From a bacterium (GTDB lineage: Bacteria > Auribacterota > UBA3054), in the NCBI GenBank assembly GCA_017616555.1, contig JAFZXZ010000032.1, positions 1 through 41,098 on the forward strand: a stretch of DNA of 41,098 bases, given 5' to 3'. A program made the translations under genes and the position numbers. Under the pieces are notes generated by a model. It saw only the letters and a list, made by a program, of their open reading frames with translations, searched no databases and was not told where the DNA came from. Within the stretch, counting starts at the first letter, position 1. The number at the start of each line of letters is the position of its first letter. This document shows, in pieces, positions 22,796-32,287 of this stretch.

Positions 22796-23700
22796 TCAGC
22801 CTTAACTATTTGCGAGCAGGCTTTCAGCATGCCCACGACGTCGGATAGGTTCGCCGGCACGATCATGGTGTTGTTCGTTTTGGCGAGCTGCCCGAACTGG
22901 TTCAGATAGTTCTGCGCCAGCTGCATGTTGACGGAGGCGAGGCCGCCGGGCTCGTTTATGGCCTGGGCGACTTTCCTGATGCTCTCCGCCTGCGCTTCCG
23001 CCACCAATAGGATCTCCTTGGCCTGGCCTTCCGCGACGTTTATCCTTCTGGCGCGTTCGCCCTCACTTAGAGCAATGGCCTGCTGGCGTTCGCCCTCGGC
23101 GCGGTTTATTTTCGACTGGCGTTCGCCCTCGGACTCCGCGATCATGGCGCGTTTCTCACGCTCCGCTCTCATCTGCTTCTCCATGGCGTCGCTGATGGTC
23201 CTTGGCGGCGTGATGTTCTTGATCTCGTAGCGCGTCACTTTGATGCCCCAGGGATCGCTTGCCTTGTCCACGGCTTCCACGATGGCGGAATTGATGGTGG
23301 TCCTTTCCTCGAAGCTGCGGTCAAGGTCCAGTTTGCCCATCTCGCTTCGCATGGTGGTCTGGGCCAGCTGGGTGGTGGCGAACATATAGTCGTCGATGCC
23401 GTAGGCGGCTTTCGTCGGCTCCATGACCTGCAAGTAAAGAACGCCGTCCACGTCCACCATGATGTTGTCTTTCGTGATGCACTGCTGGGGCGGCACGTCG
23501 ATGGCCATTTCCTTCATGGAGAGCCGATAGGCTAATCTGTCGATGAAAGGAATGATGATATGGAAGCCGGCTTCCAAGGTCATGCGGTATTTCCCCAGGC
23601 GCTCCACGATGTAGGCGCTCTTTTGGGGAACGATAACAAGAGCCTTGAAGATCAAGATGATGGCGAAGATCACCAGAATTGCGATGAGACCGGGATGCAT
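22792..23700 (-). CDS. SPFH / stomatin-like membrane protein (paraslipin, QmcA-like)
   Basis: 302 residues with one N-terminal membrane helix (GLIAILVIFAIILIFKALV) and an SPFH/band 7 domain (about 25-190) containing VPQKSAYIVERLGKYR, EAGFHIIIPFIDR and the DPWGIKVTRYEIKNI block typical of paraslipins. A coiled coil with ESEGERQSKINRAEGERQQAI and similar repeats follows (about 190-245). Such proteins assemble into membrane microdomains or cages and influence membrane proteases and fluidity. The usual partner, an NfeD-family protein, is absent. It follows GH31 by 40 bases on the same strand and may be read from the same transcript, though the functions are unrelated. Confidence 0.92.
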   Translation of the reverse strand: MHPGLIAILVIFAIILIFKALVIVPQKSAYIVERLGKYRMTLEAGFHIIIPFIDRLAYRLSMKEMAIDVPPQQCITKDNIMVDVDGVLYLQVMEPTKAAYGIDDYMFATTQLAQTTMRSEMGKLDLDRSFEERTTINSAIVEAVDKASDPWGIKVTRYEIKNITPPRTISDAMEKQMRAEREKRAMIAESEGERQSKINRAEGERQQAIALSEGERARRINVAEGQAKEILLVAEAQAESIRKVAQAINEPGGLASVNMQLAQNYLNQFGQLAKTNNTMIVPANLSDVVGMLKACSQIVKAE

Positions 23701-23740
23701 ATGAACTCCTGATTTAGGGATTAATTACTCGCTGTATATT

Positions 23741-26212
23741 TTATTCTTTTTCAAAATTGAAGGTCCACTGATGTTTTTCCTTCACGTTCAAGTCGGGAAC
23801 GTAAACGGAATAGCATTTCTTGCCGGCGTCGTAGCTTTCCTTGGCGTTCTGGCAGCCGAAGACCGCGTCTTTCGGTTCGCCGGCGAAGTAAATGTCTATC
23901 CTAATGTTTCTCTTTTCAGGCATGGACTTGAAGCCGCCCTTGATGGGTTCCTGCGTCACGACGAGCTTCCCGTCTTTCTCTTCCATAGTTACGGGCAGCC
24001 TGGAATAGTTCTTGTCGTAATCGAGAGATTCGCCGTCGTCCTCGTAGATCTCGATCCTGTCGCTGCCGCCGGGATAGACTGCCAAAACGAGAGGGTCTGG
24101 CAGAGTCGTTCCGATGCTCTCCACGTAATCCATGTTGGGGATGATGGCACCGGCGCGCACGAAGAGGTTGAATTCATTGAGCTCGACCTGCTTCTTGATC
24201 GTCTTTCCGCCTTCGAATTTTTCGCCGGTGGCGTAATGGTAATACGTTCCTTTCGGCAGCTTGAACTTCATGAAGCCGCCCGGAGTTCCGGCCGGCGCGA
24301 AGAAGAGCTTGTCGCCGATGAAATAGGAGTGCGTAAAAGAGTAGGCTTCCTCATCCTCGGGAAAGAGGAAATAGACCGGACGGTGGATGGGCATGCCCGT
24401 TTCGTAAGCGTCCCTGGCCAAATGGTAGAAGTAGGGGACGAGCTTGTTGTGGAGCTGGTAGGCGTCCCTTATGATGTTTTCCGTCTCCTTGTTGTAGTTC
24501 CAGGCTTCCCTTATGCCGTGGTCGCTGTGCACTCTCATAATGGGGCATAGCGCGCCCATCTGCACCCAGCGGATAAGGAGCTCGGGGGAGATGTGCCCGG
24601 GATGGAAGCCCGTCACTTCGCCCTTGAAGCCGCCCAGGTCGTGGGAGAAGTAGCTCATGCCCTCGTGGGCAGCCCGACGATTAACATCGAACTCGTAATT
24701 GAGCACCGGCCAGTGGGAGGCGGTGTCGCCGGAGAAATAGGCCGGATAGCGCTGGGAGCCTAAGCCCGCGTAGCGGTTCAGGGCGATGGGGCGCTTGCCC
24801 TGCTTCAGGTGGTGGCGGAACATCAGTTCGTCCATCCAGAGATTGAAATTGCAGTGCGCCATGATGCCCTGCCAGTTGTCCTCCCACCAGAGATCCACGC
24901 CCTTTGCGTCGTTGGGATCGTAGGTGTATTTTTCAAAGGCTTCCCAGATGTCTTTGTCCAGGTAATCCATGGCAAAAGAGTCGCCGCCGTGTCCGCGGTT
25001 CCAGATGGATATCCCCATCTTTTCCCGGAATTCCTTCCAGTCTCTTTGGGGAAGCGGGGGAGGATTCTGGGGATCGATACCTAAGCTTGCCGCCATTTCC
25101 TTGTAAGCTTCGTCGTTTTTCGGTATGCCTTCCGAGTGGACGTTCAGGCCAACCTTCACGCCGTTCTCATGGGCCCATTTGAAGAAGCCTTCGGGATCCG
25201 GGAATTTCTCCTTGTTCCACTCCCAGCCGGACCAGCCGTTTATGTGCCAGTCCATATCGACGATCAAGACGTCCAGGGGCATTTTGCATTCCCTGTGCTT
25301 TTTGACGACATCTTTGATCTCTTCGGCGGTGTAGGGATGGAAGCGGGAATACCAGGAGCCGTAGGCCCAGCGGGGGAGCATGGGTATTTTACCGCAGAGC
25401 GTTGTGAATTCTTTAAGCGCGTCGCCGTAATTCTTGCCGTAGCAGAAGAAGAAGAGGTTCTTGTAACCGTCTCTTATGCTTTCGGTGTCGAGCCATTCCT
25501 TTTCCCGGTCGTACATGTACATCCAAGTCTCATCCAGCATAAAGTAGCCGGCTTTGGAGACAGGTCCCGGAGGGGCGGTCTTGGCGACGTCGCAGATCTT
25601 TTGCATTTCCTTCGGCAGTTCGTCGTAATCCCGGAAGGTGCACCAGAGGTCGTTGCCAACAGGCTGGTAGTCTGTTTTGTTGGCGTTCCGCCAGTCGTAG
25701 AGCGTAGAGGAGATGTACAATAAAGGCAGTTCGCCGTAGCGCTCGTATTTCCAGTCGCCGCCCGGGAAGACTTTGCCGTTCCCGACCATGGCGTCGTAAA
25801 CGTGGTCCATGCCGACGACGGCGCCCAGGTTTTCCTGGTCAAGGTCGCCGTAGCGCCATTCGCCAATCATACCGCCTTTTTCCCATTCGATCTTCAGGTT
25901 TTCTTTCGTCAGCTCCGGACCGTCTTTGTAATAGATCTTAATGTATGGCGTCCGTATGGCCACGCCGCCCGGAATGTATTTCACTTCCTCAAATTTTTTG
26001 GGTTCCGGCATGGAAAGCGTTCTCAGAGTCGGGCGGTCGTCGAACTTGCCTTCCGTATCGAACTCGATCCTGATCATGGCGTCTGAAAGGCAGGAGAAGC
26101 GGGCGTTGCCGCAGCGCACGCGGCCAGAGCTTTCTTCAAGGTTTTCGCTAGCGTTCATAAGACAGGGTGTCATAAGAATTGGAATAAGATAATTCAGAAG
26201 TTTGCGCTTCAT
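23741..26212 (-). CDS. Secreted glycoside hydrolase family 31 alpha-glycosidase
   Basis: 823 residues with a Sec signal peptide (MKRKLLNYLIPILM...). The N-terminal beta-sandwich spans to about 280 and the (beta/alpha)8 barrel about 280-620. The catalytic nucleophile candidate is Asp440 in GVDLWWEDN and the acid/base Asp496 in YFSGDTASHW; other family blocks are VDMDWHINGWSGWEW and YFSHDLGGFKGE. C-terminal beta domains follow. GH31 includes alpha-glucosidases, alpha-xylosidases and sulfoquinovosidases; the exact specificity cannot be read here. The signal peptide places it outside the cytoplasm, fitting use of external glycans along with the GH84 and GH92 enzymes. Its start region diverges from the MFS gene. 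Confidence 0.93.
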   Translation of the reverse strand: MKRKLLNYLIPILMTPCLMNASENLEESSGRVRCGNARFSCLSDAMIRIEFDTEGKFDDRPTLRTLSMPEPKKFEEVKYIPGGVAIRTPYIKIYYKDGPELTKENLKIEWEKGGMIGEWRYGDLDQENLGAVVGMDHVYDAMVGNGKVFPGGDWKYERYGELPLLYISSTLYDWRNANKTDYQPVGNDLWCTFRDYDELPKEMQKICDVAKTAPPGPVSKAGYFMLDETWMYMYDREKEWLDTESIRDGYKNLFFFCYGKNYGDALKEFTTLCGKIPMLPRWAYGSWYSRFHPYTAEEIKDVVKKHRECKMPLDVLIVDMDWHINGWSGWEWNKEKFPDPEGFFKWAHENGVKVGLNVHSEGIPKNDEAYKEMAASLGIDPQNPPPLPQRDWKEFREKMGISIWNRGHGGDSFAMDYLDKDIWEAFEKYTYDPNDAKGVDLWWEDNWQGIMAHCNFNLWMDELMFRHHLKQGKRPIALNRYAGLGSQRYPAYFSGDTASHWPVLNYEFDVNRRAAHEGMSYFSHDLGGFKGEVTGFHPGHISPELLIRWVQMGALCPIMRVHSDHGIREAWNYNKETENIIRDAYQLHNKLVPYFYHLARDAYETGMPIHRPVYFLFPEDEEAYSFTHSYFIGDKLFFAPAGTPGGFMKFKLPKGTYYHYATGEKFEGGKTIKKQVELNEFNLFVRAGAIIPNMDYVESIGTTLPDPLVLAVYPGGSDRIEIYEDDGESLDYDKNYSRLPVTMEEKDGKLVVTQEPIKGGFKSMPEKRNIRIDIYFAGEPKDAVFGCQNAKESYDAGKKCYSVYVPDLNVKEKHQWTFNFEKE

Positions 26213-26359
26213 TATTTATCCCTGGTGAAGAGTTAAAAAAGGGGCGTTTAAGATAAACTTTACATTTATTCAATGATATTGATTTATTGGTAAAAACGCA
26301 AGTTGATAAAGGTTTCCCAAATTTGACTTTTCGCTTCCCTAACGCCTTGGTTTTTGTGA

Positions 26360-26365
26360 TAAAAT
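26360..26365 (+). promoter_or_regulatory. -10 element of the MFS-mutM-GH84 unit, close to the start codon
   Basis: TAAAAT lies only ten bases before the MFS start codon. No ribosome binding site is visible and the -35 region is poor. If real, the message would have a leader of only a few bases. Confidence 0.4.
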
Positions 26366-26375
26366 ATCAGACTGT

Positions 26376-27686
26376 ATGTTCGTGGGCAAAATTAGGGAAT
26401 TTATTGTAAATTTCGGCCGGGCCTTCCAGTCCCGTAACTATCGTCTGTTCTTCATCGGGCAACTGGTCTCCTGCACCGGAAACCAGATCCAGGCGGTGGC
26501 TATGGGCTGGCTCGTTTACGACCTCACTAATTCCAAGACCATGCTGGGGACGATACTTTTGCTCTCCCAGGCTCCCGGGCTTATCCTAAGCCCTGTGGCG
26601 GGGATACTGATGAGTCGTTTCAACAAGCGCCGCCTTCTCATGACCGTTCTGGTGCTTTCTTCCCTGCACGCCCTCATTCTCGCCGTCCTTACCTTGACCG
26701 GAGTCATAACGCCCGCTCTTTTGCTTTTCATGGCGGCCTTCATGGGCATCCTGACCTCACTGGAGATGCCCACCCGCCACAGTCTCATCTACTTCATGGT
26801 CAAAGAGCCTTCGCATCTGGGCAACGCCATCGCCCTGAACTCCATGATCTTCAATCTTGGAAGATTGGTGGGCCCCGCCATCGGAGGCTTCGCCATCAGT
26901 CTTATAAAGGACAACTGGGGCGCGGCTCTTTCCCAGGGCAATCTCCCTAGCGACGTTCCCTCCCATATCGGGGAGAGCTTCTGTTTCTTTTTGAATTCGC
27001 TCTCCTATTTCGCGGCCGTCATAGCGCTGCACCTTATGGATTTCGTACTGCCGGTCTATGAGAGAGGGGAAGCTGCCCACGATTTCTGGGAGGGCCTTAA
27101 GACAGCCTGGACTTTTCCGCCCGTCAGGGTCGTTCTCCTGACGCTTTCTTTGATCGGCGCCACGGCCATCACCGCCAACACGCTGACCCCCGCTATCGCC
27201 AGGGATATTCTCCACGGCGATTCGCGTTTTCTGGGCATGCTCCAGAGCTCCCTGGCCCTCGGCGCCATTCTTTCCGCCGGCTACATGGCCTGCCGCTCCA
27301 CCCTGAAATATTTCAACTACCATTTCGTCGTGGCGACGCTCTCGTCAGGAACGGGATTAATGATCTACTCGTATTCCTCAAGCCTCAGGCTTTCCTGTTT
27401 CGCCATGTTCCTCATGGGGCTCGGTCAGATCCTGCTGTTTTCCTCGACCAACACGCTCATTCAGCTTATCGCCCCGCACAAGTACCGCGACCGCTTCATC
27501 AGCTTCTACGCCGCCATCCTTCTGGGTGTCGTCCCCCTCGGCTGCCAGCTCACGGGTTTCCTGGCCGACCATATCGGGCTCAGGGAGGCGGTCAGGATCT
27601 GCTCGCTCTGCTCTTTTTTAGTCATGATTTGGTATCTCTTTAACCGCCACCACATAAGGGATCACGAATATCCCGCCACGGAATAA
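26376..27686 (+). CDS. MFS transporter, EntS-like (MFS_3 type)
   Basis: 436 residues with about twelve hydrophobic segments. The N-terminus has the SRNYRLFFIGQLVS and GWLVYDLT blocks and the loop RFNKRR typical of the MFS_3 group that includes the enterobactin exporter EntS. A likely drug or metabolite exporter of the cytoplasmic membrane; the substrate is unknown. The start is poorly supported by a ribosome binding site, but the N-terminus aligns with the family's usual beginning, and no better ATG exists before residue 40. It is followed four bases later by mutM. Confidence 0.9.
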   Translation: MFVGKIREFIVNFGRAFQSRNYRLFFIGQLVSCTGNQIQAVAMGWLVYDLTNSKTMLGTILLLSQAPGLILSPVAGILMSRFNKRRLLMTVLVLSSLHALILAVLTLTGVITPALLLFMAAFMGILTSLEMPTRHSLIYFMVKEPSHLGNAIALNSMIFNLGRLVGPAIGGFAISLIKDNWGAALSQGNLPSDVPSHIGESFCFFLNSLSYFAAVIALHLMDFVLPVYERGEAAHDFWEGLKTAWTFPPVRVVLLTLSLIGATAITANTLTPAIARDILHGDSRFLGMLQSSLALGAILSAGYMACRSTLKYFNYHFVVATLSSGTGLMIYSYSSSLRLSCFAMFLMGLGQILLFSSTNTLIQLIAPHKYRDRFISFYAAILLGVVPLGCQLTGFLADHIGLREAVRICSLCSFLVMIWYLFNRHHIRDHEYPATE

Positions 27687-27690
27687 AATT

Positions 27691-28530
27691 ATGCCGGAAC
27701 TTCCTGAAGTACAGACCGTCGTCAACGAAATAATAAAGCAACAGCTCCTGGGCGTAAAAATAAAAGACGTCGAGATCCTCGTCCCGGCTCTGGTCGCGCC
27801 CATGGACAAAGCTGATTTCGAAAAAACCTTAAAAGGAAGAACGATTGCCGCGCTCTCTCGCCGCGCCAAATACATCGTGGCGACGCTGGACAACGGAACT
27901 TATTTCATCGCTCATCTGAGAATGTCCGGCCACTTCGTGACCATCGACGCGAAGGAGGAAAGGGGCCGCTTCGAGCGCGCCAGGATCACTTTCGTCAACG
28001 GGAAGGCCTTAAGGTACGACGACATCAGGAAATTCGGCCGCTTCAACCTGACGAAAGACAAGGAGGAGATCCTTGGGAAGCTCGGCCCCGAGCCGCTGGA
28101 AAAAAGTTTCACGCCGAAACTGCTTTTCGATCTTCTGCCCAAAGACAAGAAAATCAAGCTCTGCATTAAGGCCTGGCTCCTCGATCAGACGAACGTTGCC
28201 GGGCTTGGCAACATCTACGTTGACGAAGCGCTGTGGCTCGCCAAGATTCATCCGGAATGTCCGGCTAACAGCTTAACTCTTGATGAAGCGAAATCTCTTA
28301 GGGACGCCATACAATCCGTTCTGAAAAAGGGCATCGCCAATTCCGGAACGAGCCTCGGCCATACTCAAGGGAATTTCATCGGTGCCGACGGCAAGCACGG
28401 CAACAACGCGGAAACGCTCAACGTCTTTCACCGCCAGGGCAAGCCCTGCCCAAGATGCAAGACGATCATAATAAAAACCGTGGTGGCCCAGCGCGGCACC
28501 CACCTTTGCCCAAAATGTCAACAGAAATGA
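27691..28530 (+). CDS. mutM: Formamidopyrimidine-DNA glycosylase
   Basis: Removes oxidised purines such as 8-oxoguanine from DNA and nicks the resulting site. The 279-residue protein begins MPELPEVQTV, with catalytic Pro2 and Glu3; Lys near residue 57 lies in SRRAKYIV. The helix-two-turn-helix contains DQTNVAGLGNIYVDE. The C-terminal zinc finger is CPRCKTIIIKTVV...RGTHLCPKCQ, with all four cysteines. Its stop overlaps the start of the GH84 gene (ATGA). Confidence 0.96.
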   Translation: MPELPEVQTVVNEIIKQQLLGVKIKDVEILVPALVAPMDKADFEKTLKGRTIAALSRRAKYIVATLDNGTYFIAHLRMSGHFVTIDAKEERGRFERARITFVNGKALRYDDIRKFGRFNLTKDKEEILGKLGPEPLEKSFTPKLLFDLLPKDKKIKLCIKAWLLDQTNVAGLGNIYVDEALWLAKIHPECPANSLTLDEAKSLRDAIQSVLKKGIANSGTSLGHTQGNFIGADGKHGNNAETLNVFHRQGKPCPRCKTIIIKTVVAQRGTHLCPKCQQK

Positions 28531-29888
28531 GAGCCAAGCTAATTTTAACACTTCTAGCGATGATGGGACTTATGGCCTGCGAAAAACAAAACAACAATTT
28601 TTACGGCGTAGTGGAAGGCTTTTACGGCCGCCCCTGGGGAACAGAGGGAAGGAAGAGCATGATAGAATTCCTGGGCGAGAACGGTCTCGACCTTTACGTT
28701 TACGGACCTAAAGACGATCCCTATCACACCGAGAAATGGGCCGAACCTTACCCCGAAAAGGAAAGGGAAGACTTCAAGATGCTCCTCGCCACGGCGAAAA
28801 GATCCCACGTCAAATTCTACTGGGCCATCCATCTCGGCTCCGCCTTTAAAAACATAGGGGAATACGAAGACAAAAGGGAAAAAGTCTTTGCGAAACTTGA
28901 AGATATGTACGCGATGGGCTTCCGTTATCTCGCGGTCTTCTTTGACGACTACGGCCAACCTGACGCCGAAATGCACACCAAGATCTGCAACGACATAGTC
29001 GTTGATTTCCTCAGGAAGAAAGGGGACTGCGGTCCTCTGATCGTCTGCCCCAACATCTATCACGGCGACGGCGCCAACGACTACGACCGTTATCTCGGCG
29101 AACATATGGATCCTGAAATAATGCTCGTTTGGACCGGGCAGAAAGTCTGCTGCGACATAGATCCTGAATATGCAAAATTTGCAACTGACAATTACAAAAG
29201 GCCGCCTCTGGTCTGGTGGAACTGGCCGGTCAACGACTATTCCCGGTCCAACCTCATCATAGGCCGCCTCTACGGTATTCCTGATTTCCCCTTCAGCGGT
29301 ATTATGCTGAACCCGATGGAAAACTGCGAGGCCAGCAAGATAGGCATCTATTCTTTCGCCCAGTGGGCCAAAGACAAAAAGAACTTCGACTCCCAGAAAG
29401 TCTGGGAAGACTCCTTCCGAAAACTCTACCCCGAACCTGTCGCCTCAGCCATGCTGACTCTAGCCCGCCACAATTCCGGCACCGGTCCCAACAGAGCCTG
29501 GTACGAGAAATTGGAATCGGAGGGCATTACTGATTTTCCGAAAGCTTTCATTGATCTTCTCCAAGCGACCGAGACTCTGAAAAAAGAACTGCCAAAAACC
29601 GATGCGAAGCTTTTCTGGGAACTGGAGGGCTGGATCGACGCCTCCTGTTACCTTGCTAAAATAGGCCTTCTCGCCGAGCAGCTCCCCACAGCCACACCTG
29701 AAGAAAAGCAAACCATTTTTCAAGAAATAGCCGAGCTGGAAAAAGAGAAGAAAGCCAAAGGCGAAGAAGCCAAGCAGCGCTTTGCCGACGCCACCTTCGC
29801 CTCCGACAAAGATCGCTGCGTCGTTCCTCTTTCCGGCACGGAAGTTTTGCGCCCCCATATCAACAAACTAATCGAAGACGCTCGCTGA
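28527..29888 (+). CDS. GH84 beta-N-acetylglucosaminidase lipoprotein
   Basis: 453 residues from the ATG that overlaps the mutM stop; two in-frame upstream starts would disrupt the lipoprotein signal. The lipobox is LMAC (Cys17). The GH84 barrel begins YGVVEGFYGRPW and includes LDLYVYGPKDDPYH, the catalytic pair Asp140-Asp141 in FFDDYG, VWTGQKV and WWNWPVNDY. The enzyme removes terminal GlcNAc, including O-GlcNAc and glycans of mucins or hyaluronan fragments, by substrate-assisted catalysis. Being lipid-anchored it would act at the cell surface. It is the third gene of the MFS-mutM unit, a functionally mixed operon. Confidence 0.93.
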   Translation: MRAKLILTLLAMMGLMACEKQNNNFYGVVEGFYGRPWGTEGRKSMIEFLGENGLDLYVYGPKDDPYHTEKWAEPYPEKEREDFKMLLATAKRSHVKFYWAIHLGSAFKNIGEYEDKREKVFAKLEDMYAMGFRYLAVFFDDYGQPDAEMHTKICNDIVVDFLRKKGDCGPLIVCPNIYHGDGANDYDRYLGEHMDPEIMLVWTGQKVCCDIDPEYAKFATDNYKRPPLVWWNWPVNDYSRSNLIIGRLYGIPDFPFSGIMLNPMENCEASKIGIYSFAQWAKDKKNFDSQKVWEDSFRKLYPEPVASAMLTLARHNSGTGPNRAWYEKLESEGITDFPKAFIDLLQATETLKKELPKTDAKLFWELEGWIDASCYLAKIGLLAEQLPTATPEEKQTIFQEIAELEKEKKAKGEEAKQRFADATFASDKDRCVVPLSGTEVLRPHINKLIEDAR

Positions 29889-29916
29889 CAAACCATCGGT
29901 CGACCTATATTTTAAA

Positions 29917-29941
29917 AATCTGTGTATTTACACATTTTTTT
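29917..29941 (+). terminator. Weak Rho-independent terminator after GH84
   Basis: TGTGTA, two bases and TACACA form a perfect but AT-rich six-base-pair stem (29921-29934) preceded by AAAAATC and followed by seven T residues. It marks the likely end of the MFS-mutM-GH84 transcript and the edge of the following AT-rich patch. Confidence 0.55.
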
Positions 29942-29964
29942 GGATTATAGACTGACCACGTTAA

Positions 29965-30948
29965 TTACTTATTGACATATTTAAGCTTATTGGCCTTAGA
30001 AACGAGTGTTGTTTTTATGCGACCTGCTTTGGCTGCCGTCACAGAATTTGTTTCTGTATCGCCACCACCGTATATTCTTACATACCAGCTCGCTCTCTGA
30101 GATTGTTCATCTTTTTTAATGGTTTCTTTTTCGTTCTTATAACGACCGCCTTTAAAGGTTGCCGTATAGTCAGTTATGTAATTGTTCTGATTATTGTTGG
30201 AAAAGGCATTTTGTGATGTTTCATTGATATCCTGATGGATGTACACATGATCCGCATCCGTTGTAATGTGCGTGTTATAAACACGCAACAAGGAGGACGG
30301 TTCTTCCACAACATCCCCAAAAACTTCCTGAATCCAGCCCGATTGGCGAATGGTTCGCGTAATATAGGCTTCATTGTCAGAGATTACATTGGTTATTGCC
30401 GTTTCTTCCGTGCCATAAAATTGAGCATTGCGACAATCGTTGCTGTATAGGCCATCCGGAAACCAGTCATAGACCACATAGGGTCCCAAAGGACGTTGCT
30501 CCTTCCCTTTCGGCTTACCTGTATAATCTTCGTTTGATAAGCTATTTGTCACGTAGTTAGCACGGGCAATCTTCTCCTTTTTTTTATGTTGCTTCCCGAT
30601 TGTCTTGTCTTTGTGATGTTTTTGTTTATAGGTCAATTTATACGAACAATCAGCTTCTTCTTCCGTTTTAAAAGTCCAAGAACCTTTCCATTTCCACTTC
30701 TTTGTGGTGGGGTGACCAGGTTTGATTATTTGTAACCGATGTTTCATCCCATCTTTGCTTTTTTTATCTTTCCATCTGGATGCGTAGTTTCCGTCTGACT
30801 CTAGGGCCTCAAGCGTTTCTCGGCCCTCATCAACCGAGAAAAAACCGTTACTGAGCACCTCTTGCACGGTAATCCCCGCTGACGGAGTGGCAATCAACAA
30901 AGCCCCCAATCCTACTGAATACAACCATTTTTTCATTTTACTCGTCAT
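29965..30948 (-). CDS. Secreted hypothetical protein, lysine-rich, AT-rich gene
   Basis: 327 residues with a signal peptide (MKKWLYSVGLGALLIATPSAG), best if translation begins at the ATG at 30936; the ATG at 30948 would add four residues. No family is recognised. Residues 60-140 are very basic, with a KHHKDKTIGKQHKKKEK stretch, and contain VKGSWTF-like beta segments. Later parts have PYVVYDWFPDG and DADHVYIHQDINE, which suggest a beta-rich extracellular fold. There are only two cysteines. Codon use is much more AT-rich than in the flanking genes, so recent acquisition is likely. Upstream on the minus strand lie a T12 tract and a possible -35 TTGAAT. Confidence 0.65.
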   Translation of the reverse strand: MTSKMKKWLYSVGLGALLIATPSAGITVQEVLSNGFFSVDEGRETLEALESDGNYASRWKDKKSKDGMKHRLQIIKPGHPTTKKWKWKGSWTFKTEEEADCSYKLTYKQKHHKDKTIGKQHKKKEKIARANYVTNSLSNEDYTGKPKGKEQRPLGPYVVYDWFPDGLYSNDCRNAQFYGTEETAITNVISDNEAYITRTIRQSGWIQEVFGDVVEEPSSLLRVYNTHITTDADHVYIHQDINETSQNAFSNNNQNNYITDYTATFKGGRYKNEKETIKKDEQSQRASWYVRIYGGGDTETNSVTAAKAGRIKTTLVSKANKLKYVNK

Positions 30949-31062
30949 ATTTTTTATGCATCTGCTACGTTAAAAATTTTGAAAGTTTTTCGCAAGCAAT
31001 AAATTGCATATATGTTACATACATTTTATTCAAAAAAAAAAAATACAAGTGTCCGCGGCGAC

Positions 31063-31118
31063 TTGATTTTACAGGCGCTCCGGCGAGCCGCGCTTGCGAG
31101 TGGTTGAAAACACAGGCG
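31063..31118. repeat. Two imperfect copies of a GC-rich intergenic motif
   Basis: TTGATTTTACAGGCG (31063-31077) and TTGAAAACACAGGCG (31104-31118) agree at 12 of 15 positions, are 41 bases apart and lie in a GC-rich block within a 226-base AT-rich gap. There is no reading frame here. This may be a fragment of a dispersed repeat; nothing else in the gap is recognisable beyond a run of 12 A residues at 31032-31043. Confidence 0.4.
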
Positions 31119-31174
31119 TCCACAAGACTGGCTTTTTTTAAAAAGGCGTTTTGGGTTTATTTCGCTCCAAAAAA

Positions 31175-32287
31175 TCATAGATTGAGGTATTCTTCAAATG
31201 TGCGCTGCAGCACTTCTTTCGGAATTAGCATTCGCTTGTACTGCGCAATCATAACGGGACTCATTGTTCGCGACATTGCGTATTCTACTACGACCTGATT
31301 GGCATCGCGGCACAGAAGGATACCAATAGACGGGTTTTCGTTTTCGTGCTTTACGTCGCGATCTAAAGCCTCAAGATAAAACTCAAGCTGCCCTATGTCC
31401 GAGGGGTGAAATTTTTTCGTTTTTAATTCAAATGCCACGAGGCATCGCAAACCTCTGTGATAAAAAAGAAGGTCGGCATGAAAATCTTCTCCGCCAACCG
31501 AAAGAGTGTATTCCTGGTCAACGAAAAGAAAATCTTTTCCAATTTCAAGGATGAAATCTTTAATGTGTGTGACGATCTCGCTGCGCATTTTGTGTTCTTT
31601 GTGTTCCTTTGGGAGAGAAAGGTAATCAAGAAAGGCTTGATCTTTTAACATGACAGGAGCGGACGGATAGAGCTCGATCAACTTTTTAGAGTAATTCTTC
31701 TTGTTGCCTCCGAGCAACGCGGAATAGGTATTACGGGAGATGCAAGCCAAAAGTTCCCTTTTTGTCAGCCGTTCGCGGTTAGCATAAACGATATAAAAAA
31801 TCATCTCTTGCGCATTGCTGCAGTTATTGGCAATCAGTAAAAGATTGGTGAATGTTGTTAAGAAAAGAATAGGTGGGAAGGCTTTTTCGAACTTAACATC
31901 GTTGCTTTCAACTATTTCCGGTAACTTTTTCCAGCCACTGGCTGGAAAAAGTTTGCTGAATTTGTTGCTTTTTAGCATAATTTGTTTCAAGAGCGAATGA
32001 AATTCCGTGCTCGAGTATTTATCATAGAATGCTGCCATGGCGTAAAGGTTGCTCTTTGAATAGCCTCTTAGGGTTGGATCATTGCGCTTTATGAAATTCG
32101 CCAGCTTCTCAACGATAGTTGAACTCCAATTACCTGTGTTTATGCGCACAGATAAAAACGCTCCGATTTCCCAATATGTCATAAGATTTTCCCTGTTTAC
32201 AGATATGAGGGCTTGAGAACGATGTGCAGTAATGATTTTAAATACAGATGCGAATTCCGTTTCTTCAATGGACAATTCCGATTTCAT
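31175..32287 (-). CDS. DUF1016 / YhcG-type PD-(D/E)xK nuclease-domain protein
   Basis: 370 residues. The N-terminal DUF1016 domain has YWEIGAFLSVRI and GYSKSNLYAMAAFYDKYS. The C-terminal nuclease-like domain (about 225-370) carries Asp272 in DFHADLLFYHRGLR and Glu287/Lys289 in VAFELKTKKF, the PD-(D/E)xK triad, so the catalytic residues look intact. The family is common on mobile and defence-associated DNA and predicted to act on nucleic acids, but its role is not settled. The gene is AT-rich compared with neighbours, has a strong GGAGG ribosome binding site, and stands alone with no methylase or toxin partner. Confidence 0.88.
   Translation of the reverse strand: MKSELSIEETEFASVFKIITAHRSQALISVNRENLMTYWEIGAFLSVRINTGNWSSTIVEKLANFIKRNDPTLRGYSKSNLYAMAAFYDKYSSTEFHSLLKQIMLKSNKFSKLFPASGWKKLPEIVESNDVKFEKAFPPILFLTTFTNLLLIANNCSNAQEMIFYIVYANRERLTKRELLACISRNTYSALLGGNKKNYSKKLIELYPSAPVMLKDQAFLDYLSLPKEHKEHKMRSEIVTHIKDFILEIGKDFLFVDQEYTLSVGGEDFHADLLFYHRGLRCLVAFELKTKKFHPSDIGQLEFYLEALDRDVKHENENPSIGILLCRDANQVVVEYAMSRTMSPVMIAQYKRMLIPKEVLQRTFEEYLNL

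Noticed and set aside
28455..28526. Longer N-terminus for the GH84 protein
   Set aside because: The upstream segment overlaps the mutM zinc finger in another frame and would bury the lipoprotein signal.
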